Positions 8,273-18,400 of a DNA stretch of 64,000 nucleotides are shown here, piece after piece. The stretch is from Paenibacillus radicis (ex Xue et al. 2023). Lineage in GTDB: Bacteria; Bacillota; Bacilli; Paenibacillales; NBRC-103111. How positions within the stretch are numbered: position 1 is the first letter of the stretch; every line of letters begins with the position of its first letter. The stretch lies in NCBI RefSeq assembly GCF_024722015.1, contig NZ_JANQBD010000029.1, positions 1 through 64,000 of the forward strand, written 5' to 3'. Position numbers and translations under genes: made by a program. Under the pieces are notes generated by a model that did not search any database, was not told the DNA's origin, and saw nothing but the letters and a program-made list of their open reading frames with translations.

Positions 8273-9157
8273 ATGTCGAGGAAATTTTTGTTAAATGACA
8301 CGATGGTAGCTTATTACTTTTTGTTGCCCGCCATAATTGGATTCGGTATTTTCACCGCAGTTCCGTTGGTGACATCCCTTGTTATTTCCTTCTATGAATG
8401 GAACACCTTGTCGAGTCCGAAGTTTATTGGTTTTGGAAACTTTATCAAAATTTTTACAGAGGATAAAATATTTTGGATTGCTCTGGAAAATACATTCTGG
8501 TATGCGGTCGGAGTTGTTCCGTTAAGCATCGCACTGGGATTGGCAGCCGCCTTATTGTTAAATCAAAAAATACTCGGGATTGCCCTGTGGAGAACGGTGT
8601 ATTTCCTCCCTGTAATGACTTCGACAGTAGCTATTTCGCTGGTCTGGAAGTGGCTGTATAACCCTGATGTCGGTTTAATTAATGTGTTATTGAGGGAAAT
8701 GGGCGTTCAGAATCCTCCTACATGGCTAACCAGCACCACTTGGGCTTTACCTTCGATCATCATTGTAACGATTTGGAAAACGATTGGCTACAATATGGTT
8801 ATTTTCCTGGCAGGCTTGCAAAATGTTCCCAAGGAATTATATGAAGCAGCTGAAATTGACGGATCGAGCAAGTGGAATATGTTTTGGAAAATTACGCTTC
8901 CTTTGTTGCGGCCTACTACCTTTTTTATAACGGTGATTTCGATTATCCACTCTTTTCAAGTGTTTGGATATGCGCTGATCATGACGGAAGGCGGTCCCGG
9001 CGCTTCGACAAACACGTTGGTTTTATACATCTATCAGCAGGGATTCAAATATTTCAATATGGGCTATGCTTCGGCAATTGCTTGGGTTTTATTCCTTATT
9101 CTTTTAATCGTTACTATGATTCAATCCTATGTCAATCACCGAAGGGAGGCCGCATAA
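8273..9157 (+). CDS. Sugar ABC transporter permease (MalF/UgpA type)
   Basis: A 294-residue membrane protein with about six transmembrane helices and the cytoplasmic EAA loop (EAAEIDGSSKWNMFWKI, about residues 191-207) that docks the ATPase. GAGGGG precedes the ATG. The next permease begins only 3 bp after its stop, so the two are translationally linked and should form the heterodimeric channel. Confidence 0.9.
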   Translation: MSRKFLLNDTMVAYYFLLPAIIGFGIFTAVPLVTSLVISFYEWNTLSSPKFIGFGNFIKIFTEDKIFWIALENTFWYAVGVVPLSIALGLAAALLLNQKILGIALWRTVYFLPVMTSTVAISLVWKWLYNPDVGLINVLLREMGVQNPPTWLTSTTWALPSIIIVTIWKTIGYNMVIFLAGLQNVPKELYEAAEIDGSSKWNMFWKITLPLLRPTTFFITVISIIHSFQVFGYALIMTEGGPGASTNTLVLYIYQQGFKYFNMGYASAIAWVLFLILLIVTMIQSYVNHRREAA

Positions 9158-9160
9158 TCC

Positions 9161-10033
9161 ATGGAAACTGTCCAATCTACGGCAAAAGCGTCCATCGCCC
9201 TGAAAAGGTCGACCCTGCAGCGGATTACCGATTTGATAACGTACGCGATTCTAATTACTTTTTCCGGAATAATGATCCTCCCTTTTATTTGGATGGTATC
9301 CTCTTCTTTGAAAAATTTGGACGAAGTAAGCGAAATTCCGATTCGTTGGATTCCTGAGACATTCCGATTTAGCAATTATGTGGAAGTTTTTCAAAGCATT
9401 CCGATGGGACGATTTATTTTAAATTCCTTTTTTGTTGCTATTTCAGTAACGATATTGGCGATATTGGTTTCTTCCCTGGCAGCTTATGCGTTTGCACGAC
9501 TGAATTTTAAAGGGAAAAGCACTCTCTTTCTATGCTTCTTGACAACAATGATGATACCGCAGCAGGTAACGATGATTCCCAACTTTTTGATTATGAAGGA
9601 ATTCGGTTGGTTGAATACGTATAACGCATTGATTTTTCCCCAATTATTTACGGCTTTCGGGGTGTTTATGTTAAGGCAATTTTTCCTCTCGATCCCTGTT
9701 GAGCTTGAGGAAGCGGCAAGAATTGATGGGTGCAGCCGGTTCAGAATTTACTGGAACATTATGATTCCGTTGGCTAAGCCTGCATTTGTAACTTTGGGCA
9801 TATTTCTTTTCCTGGGCGAATGGAATTCATTTCTATGGCCGCTCATTGTTATCGATTCTGTAGATCTACAGCCGATTCAAGTTGGTTTGCGTACGTTCCA
9901 AGGAGAGTTTACTACTCACTGGCATCTTATGATGGCAGGAGCCTTTATAGCTGAATTGCCCGTTTTATTGTTTTATGTCTTTTGTCAACGGTACATTATT
10001 GAAGGCATCGCCACTTCAGGGATCAAAGGCTAG
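9161..10033 (+). CDS. Sugar ABC transporter permease (MalG/UgpE type)
   Basis: A 290-residue membrane protein with about six transmembrane helices. The EAA loop reads EAARIDGCSRFRIYWNI (about residues 184-200). An AGGGAGG sequence within the end of the upstream gene serves as its ribosome-binding site. Pairs with the preceding permease. Confidence 0.9.
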   Translation: METVQSTAKASIALKRSTLQRITDLITYAILITFSGIMILPFIWMVSSSLKNLDEVSEIPIRWIPETFRFSNYVEVFQSIPMGRFILNSFFVAISVTILAILVSSLAAYAFARLNFKGKSTLFLCFLTTMMIPQQVTMIPNFLIMKEFGWLNTYNALIFPQLFTAFGVFMLRQFFLSIPVELEEAARIDGCSRFRIYWNIMIPLAKPAFVTLGIFLFLGEWNSFLWPLIVIDSVDLQPIQVGLRTFQGEFTTHWHLMMAGAFIAELPVLLFYVFCQRYIIEGIATSGIKG

Positions 10034-10065
10034 TAATGAAACTAAATTCATTGGAGGTTTTATGC

Positions 10066-11160
10066 ATGAAAATCACGAAGCTGGAAGCTGTAATTATTGT
10101 AACGGAAGTTAAAAATCCGATGAAGGACGCGCTGCACACTTATGATGCAGGCACTCGAGTAGTAACCAAGATCCATACGGACGAAGGGATTATAGGGTAT
10201 GGATCGAGTTTTTTCGGTAGAGGAAAAGCAAGCGGAGCGATATTGAAGCTGATGCTGGAATCAGAGCTGGGACCGCATCTCATTGGGGAAGATCCCCATT
10301 TTACTCGTCAAATCCGCAAGAAGCTGTGGAGTATCGCTGACTACCACGGTGCAGAAGGCTTCTCGCATTTCGCTATTTCAGCAATAGATATTGCGCTGTG
10401 GGATATTATTGGAAAAAAAGCCAATCTGCCGACTGCGAAGGTTTTAGGCGCTGTTCGTGACCGTATTCCTGCTTATTGCATGGCTGGATGGTATGTCGAT
10501 ACAGAAAAGGAATATGTCGCAAAATGTATCGAAACCGTGGAAGAAGGATTTAAGGCCATTAAACTTAAAGTAGGTAAATATTCTTTGGAGAATGATATCG
10601 AACGGATCAAATTAGCGCAAAGAGAAGTAGGACCTGACATTAAAATTATGGTTGATGCGAATCAGGGATTTGATGAGAAAGAAGCGCTTCGTCGGGGGAG
10701 AGCTTATGAGCAGCTAGGTGTCCGATGGTTTGAGGAGCCGTTGATTCCACAACATAAGGAAAGCTCTGCAAGATTGGCCCACGCGTTGGATATCCCGATA
10801 GCCATTGGAGAAAACTTTTATTCCAAATTCCAATTCTACGATGCGGTTCAAGCCGGAGCTGCCTCGATCTACCAACCGGATAACCGGAGAGCCGGAGGAC
10901 CTACGGAATGGCTGGAAATTGGAGCTATTACCGATGTGGCTGGACATCATATCGCAAGCCATGGCGGCGGACCGGCAAATGTGAATATGCTGTGCGTTCT
11001 GCCTAACGCGATCTTCCTGGAAAGCGGCAGCCTGAAAAAAGAGGATGGCCTGCTGAAAACTCGGCTAACCATGGTGGACGGGGAAGTACTGCTTCCGGAT
11101 GTACCGGGAATGGGAACGGAAGTAGATGAAGAGTACGTTGAGAAATATCGGGTGGATTAG
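10066..11160 (+). CDS. Enolase-superfamily enzyme, mandelate racemase subgroup
   Basis: A 364-residue enzyme abstracting the alpha-proton of a carboxylate, probably as an acid-sugar dehydratase or racemase. All mandelate-racemase catalytic positions are present: K166 and K168 (KxK), metal ligands D197, E223 and E249, and the D272/H299 dyad. These sit two residues later than in mandelate racemase. The ATG at 10066 is chosen because TTGGAGG at 10050-10056 lies about ten bases upstream; an in-frame ATG at 10036 lacks such a site. It sits between the importer and dehydrogenase genes, suggesting it acts on the imported compound. Substrate specificity cannot be assigned from motifs. Confidence 0.88.
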   Translation: MKITKLEAVIIVTEVKNPMKDALHTYDAGTRVVTKIHTDEGIIGYGSSFFGRGKASGAILKLMLESELGPHLIGEDPHFTRQIRKKLWSIADYHGAEGFSHFAISAIDIALWDIIGKKANLPTAKVLGAVRDRIPAYCMAGWYVDTEKEYVAKCIETVEEGFKAIKLKVGKYSLENDIERIKLAQREVGPDIKIMVDANQGFDEKEALRRGRAYEQLGVRWFEEPLIPQHKESSARLAHALDIPIAIGENFYSKFQFYDAVQAGAASIYQPDNRRAGGPTEWLEIGAITDVAGHHIASHGGGPANVNMLCVLPNAIFLESGSLKKEDGLLKTRLTMVDGEVLLPDVPGMGTEVDEEYVEKYRVD

Positions 11161-11174
11161 AAGGTTGGAGAGAA

Positions 11175-11203
11175 GAATACCTCGGCGGGTAACCGGGGTG
11201 TTC
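11175..11203 (+). other. Intercistronic hairpin
   Basis: GAATACCTCGG pairs with CCGGGGTGTTC over 11 positions with two G-U pairs, loop of seven, in the gap between the enolase and aldehyde dehydrogenase genes. It is followed by only CTTTA, so it is more likely an mRNA-stability or partial-termination element than a full terminator. Confidence 0.45.
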
Positions 11204-11228
11204 CTTTACATGGGGGAGGAGCTGGAGA

Positions 11229-12665
11229 ATGTCTAAACATACAGTGGAAGCGTTAGGAAATTTGGTTAACGGGCAATGGATAATCGGCTCAGAAACGTTT
11301 GATGTTCTCAATAAATATACCGGAGATGTGATTGTTAAAGTGACCAAGTCATCCCGTGAGGATGTTAGTCATGCGATTGGCAATGCTTTGGAAACGTTCA
11401 AAACAACGAAGCTGACACCTTATCAAAGGTATGAGATTTTAATGAAAGCAGCCGAACTGTTTAAACAGCGGAAAAAAGAGCTTGCCCTGACGATTGTTCG
11501 GGAAGGCGGCAAGGTGCTAAAAGACGCCAGCATGGAGATTGAGCGGGGGATTCAGACGTTCATCGCTTCTGCTGAGGAGGCGAAGAGACTGCAAGGGCAT
11601 GAAGTTCCTGTTCAAGGGCAGCCAGGCAGCGACAACAAAATCGCCTTTACTTTACGTGTACCTGTAGGTGTCCTATGCGCAATAACGCCGTTCAATTTCC
11701 CTTTTAATTTAGTAGCTCATAAAGTTGCGCCTGCACTTGCTGCAGGCAATACGGTTATATTGAAGCCGGCAGGCGTAACACCGCAGATTGCCGCCCAAAT
11801 GGCAGCCATATTGTTGGAGGCAGGCCTTCCGCCAGGTTTTTTAAATATCGTAAACGGTCCTGGAAGAGAGATTGGGCAATATTTATTAGAGGATGCCCGC
11901 ATAGCGATGTATACCTTTACCGGTAGTACGGAGGTTGGCAAGCAGATTAAAGCATCCTCCGGTATCCGCAAGGTGACCTTGGAGCTTGGCAGCAACTCGC
12001 CGAATATAGTTCACAAAGATGCGCCGGATTTAGCTAGAGCTGCCCAATTATGTGTGAGTAAGGGCTTTACTAACGCAGGGCAAGCATGCATTTCCGTACA
12101 GAGGATTTATGTGCATCAAGACATATATGCAGCTTTTGTTGAAAAGTCAATTGAAGCCGCATCGAAGCTAAGAGTGGGCGACCCCGAGCTTGATGAAACC
12201 GATATTGGCCCGATGATTTCCGAGAAAGAAGCAGCGCGAGCCGAGCTGTGGATTCAAGAAGCTGTTCAACAGGGGGCGACGATCGCTTACGGGGGCCATC
12301 GGGAGGGCGCCATTCTATACCCAACCATTATGACCAATACACTGGCTTCGATGAAGGTGATGTGCCAGGAGGTTTTTGCACCCGTAGTTTGCATTACTCC
12401 TTATAGCGACATTAGTGAAGCTCTGAATGCAGCGAATGATTCCAATTACGGACTGCAGGCTGGTATTTTTACATCGGATCTTCAAATGGCCTTTAAGGCG
12501 GCCAAGGAATTGGAGTTCGGTGGCGTTATTATCAATGATGTGTCGACGTTTCGAGCCGATATAATGCCCTATGGCGGTGTAAAGGATAGCGGATATGGAA
12601 AAGAAGGTCCGAAGTATGCCATTCAAGAAATGACGAATGAAAAATTAGTTGTTTTTGATATTTAG
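11229..12665 (+). CDS. NAD(P)-dependent aldehyde dehydrogenase
   Basis: A 478-residue ALDH-superfamily enzyme. Catalytic residues are visible as N156 (in TPFNFP), K179 (ILKPAG), E252 (LELGSNSP) and the nucleophile C287 (NAGQACIS). Length is normal. The C-terminal signature MPYGGVKDSGYGKEG resembles the lactaldehyde/non-phosphorylating glyceraldehyde-3-phosphate dehydrogenase branch. The start is supported by GGGGGAGGAGCTGG just upstream. In this operon it would oxidise a short hydroxyaldehyde, possibly released by an aldol cleavage. Confidence 0.88.
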   Translation: MSKHTVEALGNLVNGQWIIGSETFDVLNKYTGDVIVKVTKSSREDVSHAIGNALETFKTTKLTPYQRYEILMKAAELFKQRKKELALTIVREGGKVLKDASMEIERGIQTFIASAEEAKRLQGHEVPVQGQPGSDNKIAFTLRVPVGVLCAITPFNFPFNLVAHKVAPALAAGNTVILKPAGVTPQIAAQMAAILLEAGLPPGFLNIVNGPGREIGQYLLEDARIAMYTFTGSTEVGKQIKASSGIRKVTLELGSNSPNIVHKDAPDLARAAQLCVSKGFTNAGQACISVQRIYVHQDIYAAFVEKSIEAASKLRVGDPELDETDIGPMISEKEAARAELWIQEAVQQGATIAYGGHREGAILYPTIMTNTLASMKVMCQEVFAPVVCITPYSDISEALNAANDSNYGLQAGIFTSDLQMAFKAAKELEFGGVIINDVSTFRADIMPYGGVKDSGYGKEGPKYAIQEMTNEKLVVFDI

Positions 12666-12686
12666 TCGAAGAGAGATGATCAGCAT

Positions 12687-13892
12687 ATGAGGGATACATG
12701 GTCTTATTTCCCATCAGGGAAAATTATATTCGGCAATGGTGCCATTCATAAATTAGGCGAGCTTTTGAAAAACATGAATGCCCGTAATATATTCCTCATT
12801 ACCGATAAGGGAATCGTTCAATCCGGCATACTGCATACGGTTTTAAATATTTTGGAGAAAGACAAATTCCAGGTTAAAGTGTTTGACGGGACGACTCCGG
12901 AACCTCCGGTTTCGAAAGTGCTGGAATGCTATGAATATGCCAAAAAGGAAATTAATGCGGATGTCATCATCGGGCTGGGTGGAGGAAGCAGCATTGATTT
13001 GGCCAAAGTCGTTGCCCTCCTGGTAGCGCATGGCGGACAGCCGCAGGATTATTTTGGCGAGAACGCTATTCCATCTGCGATTGCTCCCTTGATAGCTATA
13101 CCTACAACGGCAGGCACGGGTTCTGAAGTGACATCGGTAGCTGTCGTAACGGATACGGTCAATAACATTAAAGTTGGGATTTCCAACAATTATTTGAGAC
13201 CGGCGGTTGCTTTATTGGATCCTGAGCTGACCATGCAGCTGCCTCCCTATGTAACTGCGTGCTCGGGCATTGATGCTTTGGCTCATGCGATTGAAGCTTA
13301 CCTGGCCAAGGATTTTAAATATATCCAGGCAGAAGGCGACATTTTATTTCAAGGCTCGGCTCCGATAAGCGACACCTTAGCTTTGCAAGCGATTGATCTC
13401 ATTTCCAAAAATCTGGTAACTGCTGTCCAACAAGGGACTAACCTGGAAGCACGCTCTAACATGCTTTTGGGCAGCTTGCTAGCCGGATTGGCTTTTTCCA
13501 ATGCGGGTACGGCTGCGGCTCATGCGTTGGCCTACCCGATAGGCGGATTATCCAAATCACCTCATGGAGAAGTAACAGGCCTTCTGCTGCCGTATGTCAT
13601 CAGCTACAATGCCCGTACTACGGGGGAGAAAATCGATAAGCTGGCTCAAGCCATGCATATTCCTGCTTATAATCTCCAACCGGCATCGGACAAGATTCAG
13701 TTGGTCGTCTCCCATATCATCGATATTTTGCAGCAGATTGGATTGCCGACTCGACTTCATTCGATTGGGATTACGAGGGAGCAGCTGCCTGAAATCGCGG
13801 AAAAAGCGATACAAATCGAACGGTTAATTCGAAACAACCCGCGCGCAGCAACTGTAGGAGGCTTCATTGATTTGCTTGAAAAGGCCTACTAA
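12687..13892 (+). CDS. Iron-containing alcohol dehydrogenase (group III)
   Basis: A 401-residue Fe-ADH. The nucleotide-binding loop GLGGGSSIDLAK spans about 97-108, and the iron ligands are D196, H200, H279 and H293. It starts 21 bp after the aldehyde dehydrogenase with GAGAG upstream. It would reduce an aldehyde or ketone or oxidise an alcohol. Pairing with an aldehyde dehydrogenase suggests disproportionation or oxidation of a polyol-derived intermediate. The substrate is unknown. Confidence 0.88.
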   Translation: MRDTWSYFPSGKIIFGNGAIHKLGELLKNMNARNIFLITDKGIVQSGILHTVLNILEKDKFQVKVFDGTTPEPPVSKVLECYEYAKKEINADVIIGLGGGSSIDLAKVVALLVAHGGQPQDYFGENAIPSAIAPLIAIPTTAGTGSEVTSVAVVTDTVNNIKVGISNNYLRPAVALLDPELTMQLPPYVTACSGIDALAHAIEAYLAKDFKYIQAEGDILFQGSAPISDTLALQAIDLISKNLVTAVQQGTNLEARSNMLLGSLLAGLAFSNAGTAAAHALAYPIGGLSKSPHGEVTGLLLPYVISYNARTTGEKIDKLAQAMHIPAYNLQPASDKIQLVVSHIIDILQQIGLPTRLHSIGITREQLPEIAEKAIQIERLIRNNPRAATVGGFIDLLEKAY

Positions 13893-13910
13893 TTTTCGGG
13901 AGAGGATTTC

Positions 13911-14906
13911 ATGAAGGTTGTCATAACGAGACGTATTCCGGAAAGCGTTAAGCAAAAGCTGGACGCGAATTACACCACCTATATGTGGCCAGAAGAAAAT
14001 GTGCCGATTCCATATGAGCTGCTGCTGGAACAAGTAAAGGATGCCGACGCTTTGTTCACCAATGTATCGGATCGGATAGATAAACATGTATTTCAAGCGG
14101 CTACCAAGCTGAAGGTTGTCAGCACGATGGCGGTTGGTTACGACAACATAGATATTGAGGAAGCAACCGCAAGAGGGATACTTGTAGGGCATACACCCGA
14201 TGTTCTGTCGGAAGCAGTGGCAGATTTGACGTTTGCGCTCTTGCTTTCAACTGCACGAAAAGTAGTGGAGGCCATGAGCTTCATCAAGAAAGACAGCTGG
14301 AGAGGCTGGGGGCCCATGCTTTTGACCGGGCAAAATGTTTACAACTCCACAATCGGCATTATCGGCATGGGTGGAATTGGAAAAGGAGTAGCCAGAAGGG
14401 CTGCCGGCTTCGGTATGCGAATTTTATATCATAACAGGAGACGAAGAGAAGATATGGAGCGGGAGCTGGGTGTCGAATACAGCTCGCTGGATAGCTTGCT
14501 TCAAGCTTCGGATTTTGTAGTGATGCTGGCTCCAGCCACTCAGGAAACGCGTAAGATGATAGGCAAAAGAGAGCTTTCGCTAATGAAACCAACCGCTATT
14601 TTGATTAATACCTCCAGAGGAAGCAACGTTGATGAAGCCGCCCTTATAACTGCATTAAAAGAACGCCAAATTTGGGGAGCCGGCTTGGATGTGTTTGAAG
14701 TCGAGCCGATTCGTGCGGACCATCCTTTGATCGGTCTTGATAATGTAGTGCTGCTGCCGCATATAGGAAGCGCTACCGTAGCTACCAGGATGGAAATGGC
14801 CGAATTGACTGCTCACCATATCCTAACGGGATTAAGTGGCGAGAGGATAAGAAATCTTGTAAACCCTGAAGTTTACAGGATCAGAGGTTCAGGGATGAAG
14901 CGGTAA
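13911..14906 (+). CDS. D-isomer-specific 2-hydroxyacid dehydrogenase
   Basis: A 331-residue enzyme. The Rossmann GMGGIG motif is at about 152-157, and the catalytic trio is R236 (NTSRGSNVDE), E265 (VFEVEP) and H284 (LLPHIGSAT). It resembles glyoxylate/hydroxypyruvate reductases. GGGAGAGG lies just before the ATG and it is the last gene of the operon. It may reduce glyoxylate or hydroxypyruvate made in the pathway, or oxidise a 2-hydroxyacid substrate. Confidence 0.87.
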   Translation: MKVVITRRIPESVKQKLDANYTTYMWPEENVPIPYELLLEQVKDADALFTNVSDRIDKHVFQAATKLKVVSTMAVGYDNIDIEEATARGILVGHTPDVLSEAVADLTFALLLSTARKVVEAMSFIKKDSWRGWGPMLLTGQNVYNSTIGIIGMGGIGKGVARRAAGFGMRILYHNRRRREDMERELGVEYSSLDSLLQASDFVVMLAPATQETRKMIGKRELSLMKPTAILINTSRGSNVDEAALITALKERQIWGAGLDVFEVEPIRADHPLIGLDNVVLLPHIGSATVATRMEMAELTAHHILTGLSGERIRNLVNPEVYRIRGSGMKR

Positions 14907-14917
14907 AGCAGGATTGT

Positions 14918-14970
14918 GGCCATTGTAATCTATGGTTTTACGAATTTAATAGACTGTGGATACAATGGCC
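14918..14970 (+). terminator. Hairpin at the end of the catabolic operon
   Basis: GGCCATTGTA (14918-14927) and TACAATGGCC (14961-14970) pair perfectly, with an inner TCTAT/ATAGA stem. A T tract is missing, so termination efficiency is doubtful. Confidence 0.45.
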
Positions 14971-14992
14971 CGCAATACTTCATGAAAAACAT

Positions 14993-15021
14993 TTGCATTT
15001 CATAAAGAAGCCTGATATATT
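14993..15021 (+). promoter_or_regulatory. Sigma-A promoter for the tRNA pair
   Basis: TTGCAT at 14993-14998, 17-bp spacer, TATATT at 15016-15021. The first tRNA begins about 100 bp downstream and no other gene lies between. Confidence 0.5.
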
Positions 15022-15125
15022 GGTATTTGCCGCTGATTTAGCGGAACGGAAATACTTTCTAGCTCCTCCAATCTTAGGACTAGTGGTCAACCGTGGGGAG
15101 TTGATGTCCCCTGCACATAGAATTA

Positions 15126-15202
15126 CGGGACGTAGCTCAGCTTGGTAGAGCACCTGGTTTGGGACCAGGGGGTCGCATGTTCAAATCGTGTCGTCCCGAC
15201 CA
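15126..15202 (+). tRNA. tRNA-Pro (UGG)
   Basis: A full cloverleaf: acceptor CGGGACG/CGTCCCG, D arm GCTC/GAGC, anticodon stem CCTGG/CCAGG with loop TTTGGGA (anticodon TGG), variable loop, T arm with TTCAAAT loop, discriminator A and encoded CCA. It reads CCA and other proline codons. Confidence 0.95.
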
Positions 15203-15208
15203 TTTTTT

Positions 15209-15279
15209 GCAGATGTAGTTCAATGGCAGAACTTCAGCTTCCCAAGCTGGTGGCGTGGGTTCGATTCCCATCATCTGCT
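15209..15279 (+). tRNA. tRNA-Gly (CCC)
   Basis: Cloverleaf with acceptor GCAGATG/CATCTGC, D arm GTTC/GAAC, anticodon stem TCAGC/GCTGG with loop TTCCCAA (anticodon CCC), and T arm GTGGG/CCCAT with loop TTCGATT. The 3' CCA is not encoded (TTAA follows), unlike the tRNA-Pro six bases upstream, so maturation needs CCA-adding enzyme. The two are probably cotranscribed and end at the terminator at 15293-15323. Confidence 0.93.
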
Positions 15280-15292
15280 TAATAGAAATCAG

Positions 15293-15323
15293 AAAAAATC
15301 CGTGATGATTCACGGATTTTTTT
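15293..15323 (+). terminator. Terminator after the tRNA pair
   Basis: AATCCGTGA and TCACGGATT pair around TGAT, extended by A/T pairs and a run of seven or more T. Confidence 0.9.
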
Positions 15324-15490
15324 GTGTTCTCAGACTGAATATTCGTAACCTCCCCAAACACCTTCGTTTTTTCTATGTCGAAAGCACCAAAAATGCCATA
15401 AAAATAGGAAAAATGTAACAATTAGTAAAGAAAATGCTGTATAATGGAGACTGCTTTTATTTGTAAATTATGGTATCGGGAGGCAAGAGA

Positions 15491-18400
15491 GTGTCCATTA
15501 AATTAAAGGCAGCAAACTTCTTGGCACAATGGAAGCGAGTCGTTCCGGAGGTGTCCAAGCTGTTGGTTTTTACCATGCTCTTTTCTGCTATATTTGGCGG
15601 ATGGGGCGGTATATGGGGAGGGGCACAAGAAGTGTATGCAGACTCTGCGCCCGGACTTACGGATATAGGGGCCTCATATGCGGCGAAAGAAATTGAAGCG
15701 CTGACCAAGTCAGGAATCGTTTCAGGTTATGGAGACGGAACCTTTGCTCCACAGAAGGAAATGACAAGAGCCGAGCTTGCTAAAATTGTCGCCATGGCTC
15801 TTAATCTAAAGGAAGAGCCGGCAGCTGCGGATGCATTTATCGATGTGCCGTCTAATGCATGGCATAAGGGCTATATCGGTGCCTTGGTTAAAGCGGGAAT
15901 CACTCAAGGGATATCTGCTTCAAGCTTTGCACCGGACCAAGAAGTGACACGGCAAGAGCTGGTCGTCTTCTTCATTCGAGCGTTTCAAATGGAAGAGACG
16001 GCGAAGAAGCTCGCGCTGGACATTCCGTTTGCTGATGCAGAAGACATAGCGGCTTGGGCTCATCCCCATGTTGCGCTTGGCTTCAAGATCGGCTTCATTA
16101 ATGGTGTAGAAGCTGCTGGGGGGAAGCTGCTTTTTGCGCCCAAGGCCAGAGCGGATCGACAGGCATTGGCTCGTCTAGCTTATGAGTTTATTGAAAATAA
16201 AGATGTGTATAAGAATAGAGTCCAAATCTTAGCAGCACTGCCACCAGAGAAACCAAATGAGCCAACGCCTGTATTAACAGGTGGAGCAGGAGGCGGCGGT
16301 GGAGGCGGTGGCGGTGGTGGAAATACAACCGGGACCATCACAGCACCAGTAGTTGCATCTGTGAACGCAATCTCAAGCTCTACCGTGGAAGTAACCTTTA
16401 ATATGGCAGTAACGTCTGTGTCGAGTGAGCAGTTTACATTGGATAATCAACTAATCGTAAGCTCAGCTCAATTGAAAATAAATCCGGGCAACATCGTGGT
16501 ACTAACCACCAGCACGCAAACAGCAGGGCAAGTCTATAAGCTGTCTTATAATGGAATTCAAACAGGTAAAAGCTTTACTGGCAAATCCCTGGCATCGGAT
16601 GTATTAAATCATGCAGGCTCCTATAAGGGAGATCTCCAAATTAATGCACAGGATATTATTCAGAATAATGGTGTTACTTTTGGTCCAGAGTCTGGACAAG
16701 CAATCGTTGAAGGAACGCTTACTCTGGATCCGGGCGCCACAGGCAGTGTAACCCTCCGTAACATTCAAGCAACCAATCTGGCAGTGAAGTCCGGAGCCTC
16801 TCATACGGTGAAGCTGGATAAAGTAAATGTTACAGAAGAAATGACGGTTAATACGGCTAATCAATCGGAACCCGTTAGAATTACGACGAATGGCAGTACC
16901 CAAGTAAAGAAAACAAAGATTGGCACGAAAGTTAAATTAGAAGCAATTCAAGGAACGGGGAGTCTTGGGACGATTGAAGTTGAGACGACCATGCCGGACC
17001 AACAAGTCGAGTTGACGGGTGAATTCGAGCAGGTTATCGTTTCTCGAGGAGCCCAAGGAATCCAGCTATCCTTAAACGCTGGGACTAAGGCTAGTAAAAT
17101 TATGTTGAATGCAGATATAAAGCTTGCAGGGGACTGGGATGCAATAGCTTCTGTACCTTTGGAGTCGGCGAGCGGTGTGAAAATTGATGCACCCGTTGAT
17201 GTATTGGCTAAGCTTCGTGCCAAGGCTTTAGAAAGAGCCCGGACTGCAATCCAGGCTTTGAAGCTAGCAACGGATTATTCCGCAGCGATTGAAGAAGAGA
17301 TTGAAGCTGCACGCAGATTGGTGAATACCGTTGTTTCCCTGGGAGGAACGGAACTTGAGGTACCTACTGACAGGTTAGTTCGAGCTGAGACTATGATTAA
17401 GCAGGCAGCTTTGAAATATGCAACTGAACAGCTTTCTGTTGGTTTTGCGGGAGCTGATTCTGCGGAATATGTGATAGAAACTCTCAAGCTTCCGTTAATG
17501 GGGGCAGCCGGAACAACGATTAGCTGGAGTTCCAATGATGAAGCAGTTCTTAGTCCAATTGGAGTCGTTCATCGGCCAGCAGCTGATCAGTCTAACCAGA
17601 AGGTTACGCTGACTGCGACTATAGTAAAGAAGGATCTAACTACAGTCAAACAGTTCCATTTAATTGTAATTTCACTCAATCAAGCTCCAATAGCTAAAGC
17701 GCTGGAACGTCAATACATTTTTAACAGTCAGGCAGATATGGTTTTGGAAGGAAATCAGCTTGCTACTGACCCGGAGCAGGGCTCCTTGTCGGTTATTGCG
17801 GCTAGCTCGGATCATGAAGACATTGTGAAAGCTACGGTAACAGGCAGGATGCTTTATCTTCACCCTGTTAAGGGAGGGACAGCAAGCGTCACGGCTAAAG
17901 TAAGTGATCCGCAGGGACTTGTGGTCACGAATATAGTGCAAATAACAGTAGTCTATGTGGACATTAAGGAATATGGTTCGTTGGGTAATAAAAGTATCTA
18001 TATGAACGGGAATTCCAGCTTCGCGGATAACATTCATGTAAGGCTTGTCTCGCCATCAGGCTTGAAGAGGAATTATTCGCGCGATGCCGGCATTGTGATG
18101 GCCTCAGACGGAACCTTCACTCTGCAAACTGAAACGGGAATGGAATCCGGGAATTGGAGTTTTGAGGTTGTCGCTGCAGCCGGGACTAAAGAGCAATCTA
18201 TATCTGTAGGACAAATCCTTATCAGGGAGCCTGCAAAGCCGACAAATCTCACGGATTCTCCAAGTATTGTGGGCAGTGTGTTGAATGATGGTATGCCGAT
18301 AAAGGGCAATTCTTCTCCTGGTGCTCATGTTGTTGCGCGAAATGGCCAATCTGAGATATTAGCAGCGGCAGATGCGGATGGAGAAGGTCATTTTACATTG

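Noticed and set aside
15137..15421. Open frames on both strands over the tRNA pair
   Set aside because: They overlap two well-formed tRNA genes and a terminator and have no protein-like sequence.
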